From Deltaproteobacteria bacterium (GTDB lineage Bacteria; Desulfobacterota; Desulfarculia; Adiutricales; Adiutricaceae): a stretch of DNA of 64,000 nt. The DNA is taken from contig JAISEK010000089.1 in the NCBI GenBank assembly GCA_031264145.1, positions 1 through 64,000 of the forward strand, written 5' to 3'. Shown here piece after piece: positions 31,925 to 41,849 of the stretch (its first letter is position 1; each line of letters opens with the position of its first letter). Position numbers and translations under genes: made by a program. The notes under the pieces are model-generated. The model saw only the letters and a list, made by a program, of their open reading frames with translations. It did not search any database and was not told the origin of the DNA.

Positions 31925-34453
31925 TTGACCAACCCAGAATATTCGCCAACCTCGGATCAATGCCTGGCCCTCGAGCTTGAACTGCGACGGCTCCGTAGGG
32001 AGTATAAGAAAATAAACAGGCAATACAAGTTCCTGCAGAAGCTCATGGCCAGGACCAAGGAGGCCACGGCCAACAACATGAACCTGTCCATGGTCATCTC
32101 GGCCGAGAAGACGAGCCGGGAGATCTTCCTCGACCTGATTCTGCAGAACAGCCCCAACATCATTTTGGTCTTCGATGGCTCCAACCGCCTCCTTTACGGG
32201 ACCAACATTCTTCTGAAGCTCCTAGACATTCCCCATATGGGACTAATCACCGGCCGGACCCTGAGGGAGCTTTTCCACAGGCTCCTTTCCAAACAGGACA
32301 TGGACTCATTCGAGGAGGCCTTCGGCGTGGCCGTCGATGGCAAGACGCCGGCCATTCTGGAGCTGACCATCGACTTCGCTCCCTCCCAGAACTTGCCCAG
32401 ATCCTTCATCATCAGGATTACTCCCCTGATCGACCCCGACATCAGGACCTCTGGGACCCTGATGCTCTTCCATGACCAGACGGAGATGGTCGAGACCAGC
32501 AAGGCCAGGGCCTCCTCCGAGGCCAAGAGCTCATTTTTGGCCAAGATGAGCCACGAGATCAGGACCCCACTCAACAGCATCATGGGTCTGAGCAAGGTCG
32601 AGCTCCAAAGCGACCTCCCCGAGCGCACCAGGGACAACCTGGCCAAGATCAACGCCGCAGGGGGGACGCTTCTTTCGATCATCAACGACATCCTGGACCT
32701 CTCCAAGGTCGAGATCGGCCAGTTCACCCTATACCCGGTCCCATACAGCTTCGCCAACCTGGTAAGCGACACCGTTAGCCTCAACATCGTCAACATCGGC
32801 ACCAAGCCCATCAAATTCCTGCTGGAGATCGACGAGGACGTCCCGTCCATGTTTTTCGGAGACGAGCTCAGGGTCAAGCAGATACTCAATAACCTCCTGT
32901 CAAATGCCTTCAAGTACACTGAGATGGGTCAGGTGAAGCTGACCATCGACTGCGAGAAGGAGGATGACTTCGGCTGGCTATCTATGACCGTCTCCGACAC
33001 CGGCCGGGGCATCAAGCCGGAGGACGTCGACCGCATCTTCGGGATCTACAACCAGGCGGAAAAGGACGGCCAGAGGGCCATAGAGGGCACGGGCCTGGGC
33101 CTTTCGATCTGCAAGGATCTGGTCGAGCTCATGCAGGGGACCATCCTGGTCGAAAGCGAGCACGGATCCGGCAGCACCTTCAAGGCCTTTATCCGCCAGC
33201 AGATAATCGACGAGACCCCGATCGGGCACCAGGTGGTCTCCAACCTCCAGAACTACGAGTTTTTGAGCCGGAAGAGGATCGAGGAACTGCCATTCACGCG
33301 CTTCTTCATGCCCAACGTCAAAGTCCTGGTAGTCGATGACGTCCAGACCAACCTGGACGTTGCCCAGGCCCTGATGGAGCCCTACGGCTTCACCATCGAC
33401 TGCGTGAGCAGCGGACAACAGGCCCTGGCCCTGCTAAAAAGCGGTTCCGAGGAATACGATTGCATTTTCATGGACCACATGATGCCTGACATGAACGGGC
33501 TGGAGGTCGTCAAGGCCATCCGGGAGCAGATTGACACCGAGTACGCCCGGACCGTCCCCATCATCGCCATGACAGCCAATGCCCTGGTCGAAAGCGAGAA
33601 GCTTTTCCTGAACAGCGGTTTCCAGGCCTACCTGTCGAAACCCATCGACCTTGGGAAGCTCCACGCCATCGTCACGAACTGGATCAAGGACCGCCTCCCC
33701 GATGTCCCCACGGCGGACGAGCGCATCCACGCGGGGGGAGACCGCGCCGGCCAAGGGCCAGGCCACAAGGGGGCCAAACAGCCGGTTCCCGGCCTAAACG
33801 GGAGCGAGACAGTGGACGACCAGGACATCAGGACAAGACTGGCCACCTACTACATCGACGGGCTGGACTTGGTCAAGGGCCTGGCCCGCTACGAAAACAA
33901 GTCCTCAATATATGTGCCCTTGCTCAAATCGTTCGTCCGCCACTCCCCGGTCATGCTCGAGGAGCTTCGGAACCCGACCGCCGAGACCCTGGGCAACTAC
34001 GCCATCAAGGTCCACGGCTTCAAGGGCGCCGGGGCCGGCATCTGCGCCGACAAGGTATCCGGTTTGGCCCTTGCCCTGGAGATGGCCGCCAAGAAGCCGG
34101 ATCTCCAGGCCGTTCTGGACAGGAACGACGAGTTCATCGCCGCCGCCGAGACCCTCATAAGGGAATTGGCCATCCTCCTGAGAAGCTTCCCCGCTGACCC
34201 GGTCGAGGACACCAGGGAGGTCAGGCCATGCCCGGACATAAACGTCCTGGCGAGCCTCGTCGCAGCCTGCCAGGCGTTCAAAAACTCGGAAATACAGAAA
34301 AATCTTAAAAACCTCGAGAACTTCGAGTACCAGGAGGACGGCGAGCTGGTTGACTGGGTGAGGGACCAGGCCGACAACATTGAGTACGAGGCCATCGTCG
34401 AGCGCCTGGAGACATACATCGCCGAACGCGGCAAGCCAACGAGCCCTGCCTAG
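31925..34453 (+). CDS. Hybrid sensor histidine kinase with receiver and Hpt domains
   Basis: An 842-residue soluble phosphorelay protein. Order: coiled coil (about 15-65), PAS-like domain (about 70-190), HisKA with phospho-His210 in MSHEIRTPLNS, HATPase with N-box NNLLSNAFKYTE, DTGRGI and GTGLGLS, then a receiver (about 464-585, Asp517 in FMDHMMPDM), and an Hpt domain with His697 in VHGFKGAGAG. No membrane segment is seen, so it senses a cytoplasmic signal, perhaps through FIST or the iron-sulfur protein. The start is TTG at 31925 with GAGG 8 bases upstream. The internal Hpt suggests output to the HD-GYP receiver. Confidence 0.93.
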   Translation: MTNPEYSPTSDQCLALELELRRLRREYKKINRQYKFLQKLMARTKEATANNMNLSMVISAEKTSREIFLDLILQNSPNIILVFDGSNRLLYGTNILLKLLDIPHMGLITGRTLRELFHRLLSKQDMDSFEEAFGVAVDGKTPAILELTIDFAPSQNLPRSFIIRITPLIDPDIRTSGTLMLFHDQTEMVETSKARASSEAKSSFLAKMSHEIRTPLNSIMGLSKVELQSDLPERTRDNLAKINAAGGTLLSIINDILDLSKVEIGQFTLYPVPYSFANLVSDTVSLNIVNIGTKPIKFLLEIDEDVPSMFFGDELRVKQILNNLLSNAFKYTEMGQVKLTIDCEKEDDFGWLSMTVSDTGRGIKPEDVDRIFGIYNQAEKDGQRAIEGTGLGLSICKDLVELMQGTILVESEHGSGSTFKAFIRQQIIDETPIGHQVVSNLQNYEFLSRKRIEELPFTRFFMPNVKVLVVDDVQTNLDVAQALMEPYGFTIDCVSSGQQALALLKSGSEEYDCIFMDHMMPDMNGLEVVKAIREQIDTEYARTVPIIAMTANALVESEKLFLNSGFQAYLSKPIDLGKLHAIVTNWIKDRLPDVPTADERIHAGGDRAGQGPGHKGAKQPVPGLNGSETVDDQDIRTRLATYYIDGLDLVKGLARYENKSSIYVPLLKSFVRHSPVMLEELRNPTAETLGNYAIKVHGFKGAGAGICADKVSGLALALEMAAKKPDLQAVLDRNDEFIAAAETLIRELAILLRSFPADPVEDTREVRPCPDINVLASLVAACQAFKNSEIQKNLKNLENFEYQEDGELVDWVRDQADNIEYEAIVERLETYIAERGKPTSPA

Positions 34454-34843
34454 CCGAACTTACGCAGTAATGGCCGGACATGGTCACAGCCTTAGCCACC
34501 AAGTCCAGCGGCAGGGGCCGCTCCCAGCGGGCCATCCCTGGACAAGCTCGGGGGGACCTAAGGGCCGCATGGGCCGCATCAGAAGATGCCGTTCGGCACC
34601 AGACTGCCGGATATGCCCAAAGCCGTGCGGGGGGCTAATTTTTGGGGCACATACTGGTGCATGGCAGCCGTGAGGACAAGCCTATGCCAGATATCAGGGC
34701 TAAGGATGGTTTGACATCTGCCCAGCTCGAAAACCGCCGCCTGCCTCGACGGCCCATGGTCACGCATCGCGGCTTTTCAACCAAATGCAGGGAAGACGGG
34801 CAACTCTCCCCCGGGGCAAAGCCAGGGGCCCATTGGCTGGAAG
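34454..34843. other. 390-base gap inside the signalling block
   Basis: GC-moderate sequence between the hybrid kinase and the hydrogenase-like sensor gene. No gene or strong terminator was recognised; a separate promoter for the downstream gene could lie here. Confidence 0.4.
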
Positions 34844-36661
34844 ATGATGAACGAACTGATCAAGACCAATATCCACGCCTGCGTCGGCTGCAACAAGTGC
34901 ATGCGCATCTGTCCAGTCGAAACGGCCAACGTGGCTTTCCTTGATCGCCATGGCCGGATCAAGATCCGCACCGACAGGACAAAGTGCCTGGCCTGCGGAG
35001 CCTGCATCACCGTCTGCCACCGCCGGGCCCGCTATTACGCCGACGACACCGCCAGGCTTTTCTCCGATCTTGAAAGCGGCCAGAAGGTTTCCATCCTGAT
35101 CTCGCCCTCGGTGAGGACCAACTTCCCTGACTACAGGAACATCATCCATTACCTCAGGGGCATGGGGGCCAGCAAGATCTTCGACGTCTCAGCCGGCATC
35201 GACATCTACGTCTGGGCGCACCTCAGGCACCTGGAAAAGTTCAGCCCCTTCACAATGATCACCACCTACTGCCCAGTTCTCATCGCCTACTGCGAGCTGC
35301 ACCGCCCGGAGCTACTGCCCAGGCTCTCGCCCATCAGGAGCCCTTCGTCCGTCCTGGCCATATTTTTGAAGGACTATCTGAAAATCGATGACGATCTGGC
35401 CGTACTCTCGCCGTGCCTATGCCAAAAGACTGAGTTCGACCCGACCAAGGAGAACCTCAAATACAGCCTTACCTTCGCCAGGCTCAGGGAGCATATCCTC
35501 AAGACCAACCCCAATGGCCTGCCGCCCGGAGAGTCCGATTTCGATCGGCCGGACATGTCCATCGGGGCTGGCTCGGCCCTCCATGACAGCTTTCGCCGCA
35601 ATCTCACGTTCTTTACCGGCAACTCCTTGAGAATAGACAGTGCCAGCGGCCAGAAGGTCTTCCACCTCCTGGACGTCTACGCCGCCTCCGATCCCGGCGA
35701 CGTGCCCCAGATTCTCGATCTGGTCAGCTGCGACATGGGCTGCAGCCTGGGACCGGGGCGCATCCCCGATCTCAACCGCTTCAACATCAACAACATCGTC
35801 TACCGCAACTCCAAGCTTTTCTATACCCCAGAGACCAAGGAGAAGTACCTGGACCTGCATGCCGAGTTTGACCGGAAGCTCGACCTGGGCAGCTTCTACC
35901 AGCAGTACATCCCGACGTCCCTGGTCCAGGACTACGTGGCCGAGGAACGCATCGAGCAGGCTTTCCTGTCAATGGGCAAGAGGACCGTGGCCCAGAGGAC
36001 CATAGACTGCTACGCCTGCGGGGCGGCAACGTGCCGGGAGATGGCCATCAGGATCGCCCTTGGGGTCAACATCCCCAACAACTGCACCGTTCTGGCCAAG
36101 GAAACCATCGCTGCCTCCAACAAGAGGTTCAACGATTACCTGCAGCTGATTCGGGTCATGGGCGAATACATGCTGGCCAGCGGCCAGCACGACAAGAAGG
36201 ACAGCATCGAGAATTCTCTGATGGCCCTGTGCTCAGCCCTCAACGCCTCCAGGGCCTCCATATGGAAGACCTCCTACGACGAGCTCGAGCTCCCCAAGTG
36301 CGACATCCTCCTGTCGTTCCCCAGCATCAGACACTCCAGCCTGGGTCCCATGACCACCGAGAACATGCCTGGCTGGCTTGAGTCCCTCGGCGACGGTGAC
36401 CTCCTGATCAGGTCGGCCCAGTACATGTCGGTCAAGGAGAAGCAGTTCTTCACCGAGTCGGGCTTCGACAACCTCTGCTGCATACCGATCATGGCCGAGG
36501 GCGACTTCTGGGGTTTCCTGATGATGGTCCGCGGCCCCCGCAAGCCCTTCAGCCCCGAGGAGCTGAACATGATCGAGTCGGCCAGCTTTCTCATCATCTC
36601 CAACCTCATCTCATTCAACCCCTCAGAGACGCAGGATACCTGCCCCGACCAGACGGCCTGA
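34844..36661 (+). CDS. Sensory [FeFe]-hydrogenase-like iron-sulfur protein with GAF-like domain
   Basis: A 605-residue cytoplasmic protein. Two 4Fe-4S motifs open it (Cys13/16/19/23 and Cys48/51/54/58). Residues about 80-370 follow the [FeFe]-hydrogenase large-subunit layout with the four H-cluster cysteines kept: TTYCP (Cys143), SPCLCQKTE (Cys191), and SCDMGC (Cys296, Cys300). The proton-relay Cys next to the first is Tyr142, and the Lys of the second motif is Gln194. A PF04060-type Fe-S motif (Cys389/392/397/414) and a GAF-like C-terminus (about 450-595) follow. This layout fits putative sensory rather than catalytic hydrogenases. Start ATG 34844 (a second ATG follows directly) has GGAAG close upstream. 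Confidence 0.85.
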   Translation: MMNELIKTNIHACVGCNKCMRICPVETANVAFLDRHGRIKIRTDRTKCLACGACITVCHRRARYYADDTARLFSDLESGQKVSILISPSVRTNFPDYRNIIHYLRGMGASKIFDVSAGIDIYVWAHLRHLEKFSPFTMITTYCPVLIAYCELHRPELLPRLSPIRSPSSVLAIFLKDYLKIDDDLAVLSPCLCQKTEFDPTKENLKYSLTFARLREHILKTNPNGLPPGESDFDRPDMSIGAGSALHDSFRRNLTFFTGNSLRIDSASGQKVFHLLDVYAASDPGDVPQILDLVSCDMGCSLGPGRIPDLNRFNINNIVYRNSKLFYTPETKEKYLDLHAEFDRKLDLGSFYQQYIPTSLVQDYVAEERIEQAFLSMGKRTVAQRTIDCYACGAATCREMAIRIALGVNIPNNCTVLAKETIAASNKRFNDYLQLIRVMGEYMLASGQHDKKDSIENSLMALCSALNASRASIWKTSYDELELPKCDILLSFPSIRHSSLGPMTTENMPGWLESLGDGDLLIRSAQYMSVKEKQFFTESGFDNLCCIPIMAEGDFWGFLMMVRGPRKPFSPEELNMIESASFLIISNLISFNPSETQDTCPDQTA

Positions 36662-36834
36662 GGGCCTACGGCACTCCATGGCCCCTCCCCGGAATTGTGG
36701 CGCCGGGCGGCCCTCTTTTGTACTATAATGGCCCCAAGGCCATGCGCCTTAACGGCCCATTGTCCTGTTTGGCCCCTGGCCGGCCAAACCATATTTTCCC
36801 GGCCCCAGGCCGGGGACCACGGCGGGTTTCGACG

Positions 36835-37431
<597 letters not shown>

Positions 37432-37929
37432 CCCAGGACGCTGCCAGCCTCCATTGCCTGGTGCCATTCCAGGCACCGTGGCATGGCCGTTCGCCGCCTG
37501 TATTTCACGACTTGGCGTCCTCCCTGGCCCAAAGCCGGGGGATTCCCACAAGGCCGGAAACGCTGCCGCTCCTGGTCCCCATGGTGGAGCACCCTGTTTC
37601 AACGGCTGACCTGCGCCATGTCCTCCACAGGCAGACATATCTAGCCCAGATACCGTGTAGAACGTCTACACGACATTAATTCAACTATTTTATTCTGAAA
37701 TTCAAAAGTGTTGCGCCTCATACCCTCTGCCTGAGGCCAGTATCTCACGGTATTTTTGATAGATGCAGCCCATGCCCTGGGCCAACAAGTCAATAAAAAA
37801 AACGATAATACAAAATTATATGATATAATTTATAATCTATAAAAAGTTAAAATTAAACAACAATAATATTACAATTAATTATTTCAATTATATGTAATAT
37901 TATATATAAAAATATAGATAGGCATAATT
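37432..37929. other. Spacer, very AT-rich at right end
   Basis: No supported gene. The left 250 bases are GC-moderate; 37790-37929 is almost purely A and T and forms the upstream region of the Fic gene. Confidence 0.5.
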
Positions 37930-38829
37930 ATGGCTAGCAAATTTATATGGCACCCGATATCCGATCTTCTTCCTGAATATGAGCTTTGGAGAGACGAACG
38001 CCTCACGTGCCTGTCACTTGAGTGGCAAAAAAAGAAAAATGAGCTGGACGGCGATTGCTTGAAGGAATATGTGGAGCGACTGGAACGGGAATGGGCCATC
38101 GAGACGGGCCAGATTGAAGGGCTGTATTCCTTGGACAGGGGTCTGACGGAGACTCTGATTGAGCATGGCCTCGACGCGATCGACCTTCCACACTATGCCT
38201 CGACGTCGCCCCACAAGACACAAAGGCTCATAATGCGGCAAAAGGAGGTGGTTGATGGCCTTTTTTCCTTCGTCAAGCAGGAACAGTCCCTGTCCAAGCA
38301 CTATATCCGCGCCATGCACGCCGAACTGACCAGGGAGCAGGACCACACAGAAGCCGTGGACCATCTTGGCCGGTATGTCCAGACTCCGCTGCTCAAGGGG
38401 TCTTGGAAGATTCATCCGAACAATCCAGCAAGACCCGACGGATCGATCCATGAGTACTGCCCACCCGAGCATGTGGAGACAGAGATGGACAACCTCATCA
38501 AATGGCACGGCGAACATAAATGGAAAAAAGTCGCTCCCGAGATGGAGGCTGCCTGGCTTCACCACCGTTTCAGCCAGATCCACCCCTTCCAGGACGGCAA
38601 CGGGAGGATTGCCAGGGCCCTGGCGACCCTTGTCTTCCTTCAGGCCGGCTGGCTGCCGCTGGTGGTGGCTTCCTCCCAAAGAAAAGACTACATAGACTGT
38701 CTTGAGCAGGCCGACAGCGGCCAGCTCATGCCCCTGGCCATTTTTTTCGCCGACAAGGCCCAGGATAGGCTGGCAGAAGCCCTGAGGCTGACCTCCAGGA
38801 GGTCGCCTGGCGGAGAATCATCGGGGTGA
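37930..38829 (+). CDS. Fic-family AMPylator, class II
   Basis: A 299-residue Fic protein predicted to transfer AMP, or another nucleotide part, to a hydroxyl side chain of a target protein. The catalytic motif HPFQDGNGRIAR at residues 218-229 is complete. An inhibitory helix motif TGQIEG (Thr59 to Gly64, matching [S/T]xxxE[G/N]) lies N-terminal to the Fic core, which marks a self-inhibited class II enzyme. A Fic_N-like helical region forms the first half. It stands alone between AT-rich and eroded DNA, and no antitoxin gene is needed because inhibition is built in. The target is unknown. Confidence 0.9.
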   Translation: MASKFIWHPISDLLPEYELWRDERLTCLSLEWQKKKNELDGDCLKEYVERLEREWAIETGQIEGLYSLDRGLTETLIEHGLDAIDLPHYASTSPHKTQRLIMRQKEVVDGLFSFVKQEQSLSKHYIRAMHAELTREQDHTEAVDHLGRYVQTPLLKGSWKIHPNNPARPDGSIHEYCPPEHVETEMDNLIKWHGEHKWKKVAPEMEAAWLHHRFSQIHPFQDGNGRIARALATLVFLQAGWLPLVVASSQRKDYIDCLEQADSGQLMPLAIFFADKAQDRLAEALRLTSRRSPGGESSG

Positions 38830-39888
38830 TTACCGGCTCGTTCGCTCCGGCCTGACTTCTGTTGGTTCTTGGCCTTTGGCCACAATACTGCCCTGTTGAT
38901 GTGTTTACCGTTTTCCATCCTCCCTTGGCTAGGATTCGTCCAAATCGGATGCAAGGCATCCTCTCGCTGGCTTGACCTCGCCCCCCGTATCCTGATTTCA
39001 GAAGAACTCTCTTCTCTCCCCGCACCCCTGTGATCTGCCTTCTGTGGTTTGCCTTCCCTCGGCTGCTTGCCAGCGAGTATCTGGCATTTTGACCCTAAAT
39101 CTACCCAGCTCTTCTCCTTTCTCTGATTCATGGTCGTTGCCGGGCCCAAAAGTCCCGATCTACTGGCTTCATGCCCCAGTGGCCGCTTGGGAGGATCACC
39201 AGCAGGATCCCACTGAAGTCAGGAACATTTCCCAAAAGAGGCAAACGCCAGTGACCGGGGCGACTGGCGCAGGGATTCCGATGAACGTGATACCAGCTCT
39301 CTCCAATACCGGCCCAGTCAGGAACATGCGTTTTCAGGCACGATGAACTGTTGTGTCTGCATCCTTCGTGTTCATCACGGAAAATAAGTGGAAAATTGGA
39401 CAAAAAAACACTAAAATAGAATTACGTTATTTTTTCATTCCAAAGTATCCACCCGAATTAAATCACGACAAGTCACCAAACAATGCCGTAAAGCAGATAT
39501 TGAATCTTCCCCCTCACACCAGGACAAAGGCCAAAATGTCAGCTTGCCCTGGTGCGGAGTTTCACGTCAGTATCAGGAAAATTCTTGTCAGTTGCCACGG
39601 GTGGTTGCCCTCGAGGGCCAACCGCGGGATATCCGATGCGGCGACGGGGCCGATTGAAGACTCCCACGCCAGGATAATCAGCGTGGATAGCTTGGGCGCA
39701 GGCGACACGGACGCTCCGTTGAGAGTCAGCCTGGACCCGCTAGGCGCGGGTGCCATTCAGCTTGGAGGGGCAACCCGGTCCGCGGCGGCACCGGGTGAAT
39801 ACGGATACACGCTTGCGTCGTCTCCTCTGAATATGGACGGCTTAGGCGGAAGCACAGCGCGGGCTGTGCCTATTGAGGGGTGAGCGTT
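38830..39888. other. One-kilobase accessory spacer
   Basis: No intact gene recognised. An open plus-strand stretch from about 39535 to 39883 ends just before the exonuclease start, with a Gly/Ala/Ser-rich translation lacking known motifs; it may be the tail of a decayed gene or chance. The ribosome binding site of the exonuclease (GAGGGG) lies at 39875-39880. Confidence 0.4.
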
Positions 39889-40440
39889 ATGGTCAAATTC
39901 GCGGTAATAGACACCGAGACGACTTGGGGTGACGCGGTGATGTCAATCGGAATCGTCATCGCTGAAGCCGATAACTTCGAGCCGATTGAACAACGGTACT
40001 ACATTCTCACGCCGTTCAAGAACCACGGCGGGATGTATACGCATGCGCTTTATGCTGGCGGCATACGGCCAGACCTCGAATGTTCACGCGAGCAGGCCGT
40101 CCGCGATTTGAGCGCCTTACTCTCCGGCCACGGAGTTACCGCCATTTTTGCCTATAACGCCGCTTTCGATAAGCGCCATATGCCCGAACTGTCGCACCTT
40201 GCTTGGTACGATATAATGAAATTGGCAGCTTACCGGCAGCACAACCCGAAGATACCGGGCAACGCCGAGTGTCACGGCACCGGCAGACTTAAAAGCGGCT
40301 ACGGCGTGGAGAGCGTCTACAGGATGTTAAGCGAAGAAGATGCCTACTGCGAACTGCACAACGCCCTGACTGACGCGCTTGACGAGCTCACGATCATGAA
40401 ACTGTTAAACCACGAACTCGGCAGATACGCCAGGATTTAA
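39889..40440 (+). CDS. DEDDh 3'-5' exonuclease (DnaQ-like)
   Basis: A 183-residue exonuclease of the DnaQ/RNase T superfamily. The DEDDh residues are visible: Asp8 and Glu10 in VIDTETT, Asp in YNAAFDKRH, and His/Asp in HNALTDALDE near the C-terminus. It probably degrades single-stranded DNA or RNA ends and is too short to include other domains. ATG 39889 has GAGGGG 8 bases upstream; a GTG nine bases earlier is less likely. Base composition is lower in GC than the core genes. It is convergent with the broken WYL regulator, a neighbour type often seen with such exonucleases in anaerobes. Confidence 0.88.
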   Translation: MVKFAVIDTETTWGDAVMSIGIVIAEADNFEPIEQRYYILTPFKNHGGMYTHALYAGGIRPDLECSREQAVRDLSALLSGHGVTAIFAYNAAFDKRHMPELSHLAWYDIMKLAAYRQHNPKIPGNAECHGTGRLKSGYGVESVYRMLSEEDAYCELHNALTDALDELTIMKLLNHELGRYARI

Positions 40441-40524
40441 AGGGAGGGATGACGACCAGTGCCCTGCAAGGCCACCCCGCAACGGCATTCCCAGGCTGAA
40501 GACTGGCGCGATGGTCAAAGCCGC

Positions 40525-41278
40525 TAAGAACGCACCTCAAATGGGCGGAGGCACATGCTGGGCGATATTCGGCGGGCGAGCCTAAACTGCCGGCCGCCTG
40601 CGATAAGCCCTCTCCGGCTGAGACAGGCGAAATGGTCATCACGTCGGGGCCAATCCGCCAGCGACGAACGTAGTTCATGCGGCTGGTCCGGCCTACCGTG
40701 ACGGGAAACACGGCGAGGGAGGACTGCAACGTGTCCCTTACGCTGGCCCCCCCGAAACGCGCCTGTGAAAACAAGTGCGAAAATTTCTCTGTAAGGGATA
40801 ACGCTTCGCTCCGCAGTTTGGCCATAAGAACTCACATATGAGAATCGGACGGCTTGTTTTCTGGCGATTGCCTGTTTCAGCGTTTCAAAGCGTTCATTGC
40901 CAGTTTTGCCATTTCCCCAGCACAAAAAGTCCGCCTGAATCCAGCCGATAGCCGCCTTGTCGAAAATCTCCCGCAGCTTTATGAAAACCTGTTCCGTGTC
41001 CGCTTGACCAACTGCTGACAGGCTTTGCAGGGCAAATAGAATCTGGTTCTGTTCATCGTCCGAAATCGCAGTTTTATTGAGGCGTGATTGCCCGACAGAG
41101 CAACGCCGCCGCCCTTGCCTTACGCCGTGTACCCAGGGATTCCCGCCGCAGATAGCGTATCGACGTCGCGCAGTATTGCCAGTTCGGAGACTTCAATACG
41201 CTTCGATAGCTCGCCGGCGGTTACGATTCCGTTGACAACCAGAAAATTGACGATGCACAAGAGCATGTTCATCTGCAT
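40525..41278 (-). pseudogene. Broken HTH-WYL (YafY-like) transcriptional regulator
   Basis: The ATG at 41278 has GGTGGAGAT upstream. It starts a helix-turn-helix segment LLCIVNFLVVNGIVTAGELSK followed by ILRDVDTLSAAGIPGYTA, then a stop. In a shifted frame the sequence resumes with LNKTAISDDEQNQILFALQSLSAVGQ and IGWIQADFLCWGN, and a WYL start (AVRFSYVSSYGQ) which then degrades. The order matches a WYL-domain regulator, so this is one gene broken by frameshifts and small deletions. The 3' limit is approximate. Confidence 0.75.
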
Positions 41279-41849
41279 ATCTCCACCCTCCTGATTTATT
41301 TCCGGGGAAGTGGGCAAAACTCCTTGGCCAAACGAATCGGAGAGTATGGCCTTTCCGCTTACTTCTGGCGGAATCTATGGCTGCCAGGAACACGAGGCAC
41401 CGCAAGCCGCGGCCTCGGCGATTCTGGGCTTCCCGCCGACCGCGACACCGATGTCACGCTCGTGGTCGTGGATGAATCACCTCCTAGCACCTTGTCTTTC
41501 TTGATTTGCCCGGTGAAGATACCTCGGACTAAGCTGCCCGTTCATAAGTAAATTGAGCCGATTTTGCCAGACATTCCAGAAAAACAAGGTGATGGCATAC
41601 GGTTTCGAAGCTCTTCGTTGCGGTACTGAAGTAATGGCTTTGGCCTTGGCAGCCCCCACGCGATGCCCTGGACCCTCCGGTGGGCAGGGGCACCTGTCTG
41701 GATCTTGGAACCCGCCCTTACAGACAGCTCCAGCTTTTTCTCCCCTATTTTGGCACCGGAATTGCTTTTACCCCCTCGAAGGCAATGGCCTGGTCTTTTT
41801 GGCCTAGCCTCCTGATGACAGGCAAGAAGTATTTAATAAGGACTAATGA
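41279..41849. other. Spacer before glycosylation cluster
   Basis: No supported gene in 570 bases of mixed composition. AAGGA just before 41850 is the ribosome binding site of the radical SAM gene. Confidence 0.45.

Noticed and set aside
39535-39883. Open stretch just before the exonuclease gene
   Set aside because: The Gly/Ala/Ser-rich translation lacks motifs and has no credible start; probably chance or a relic.
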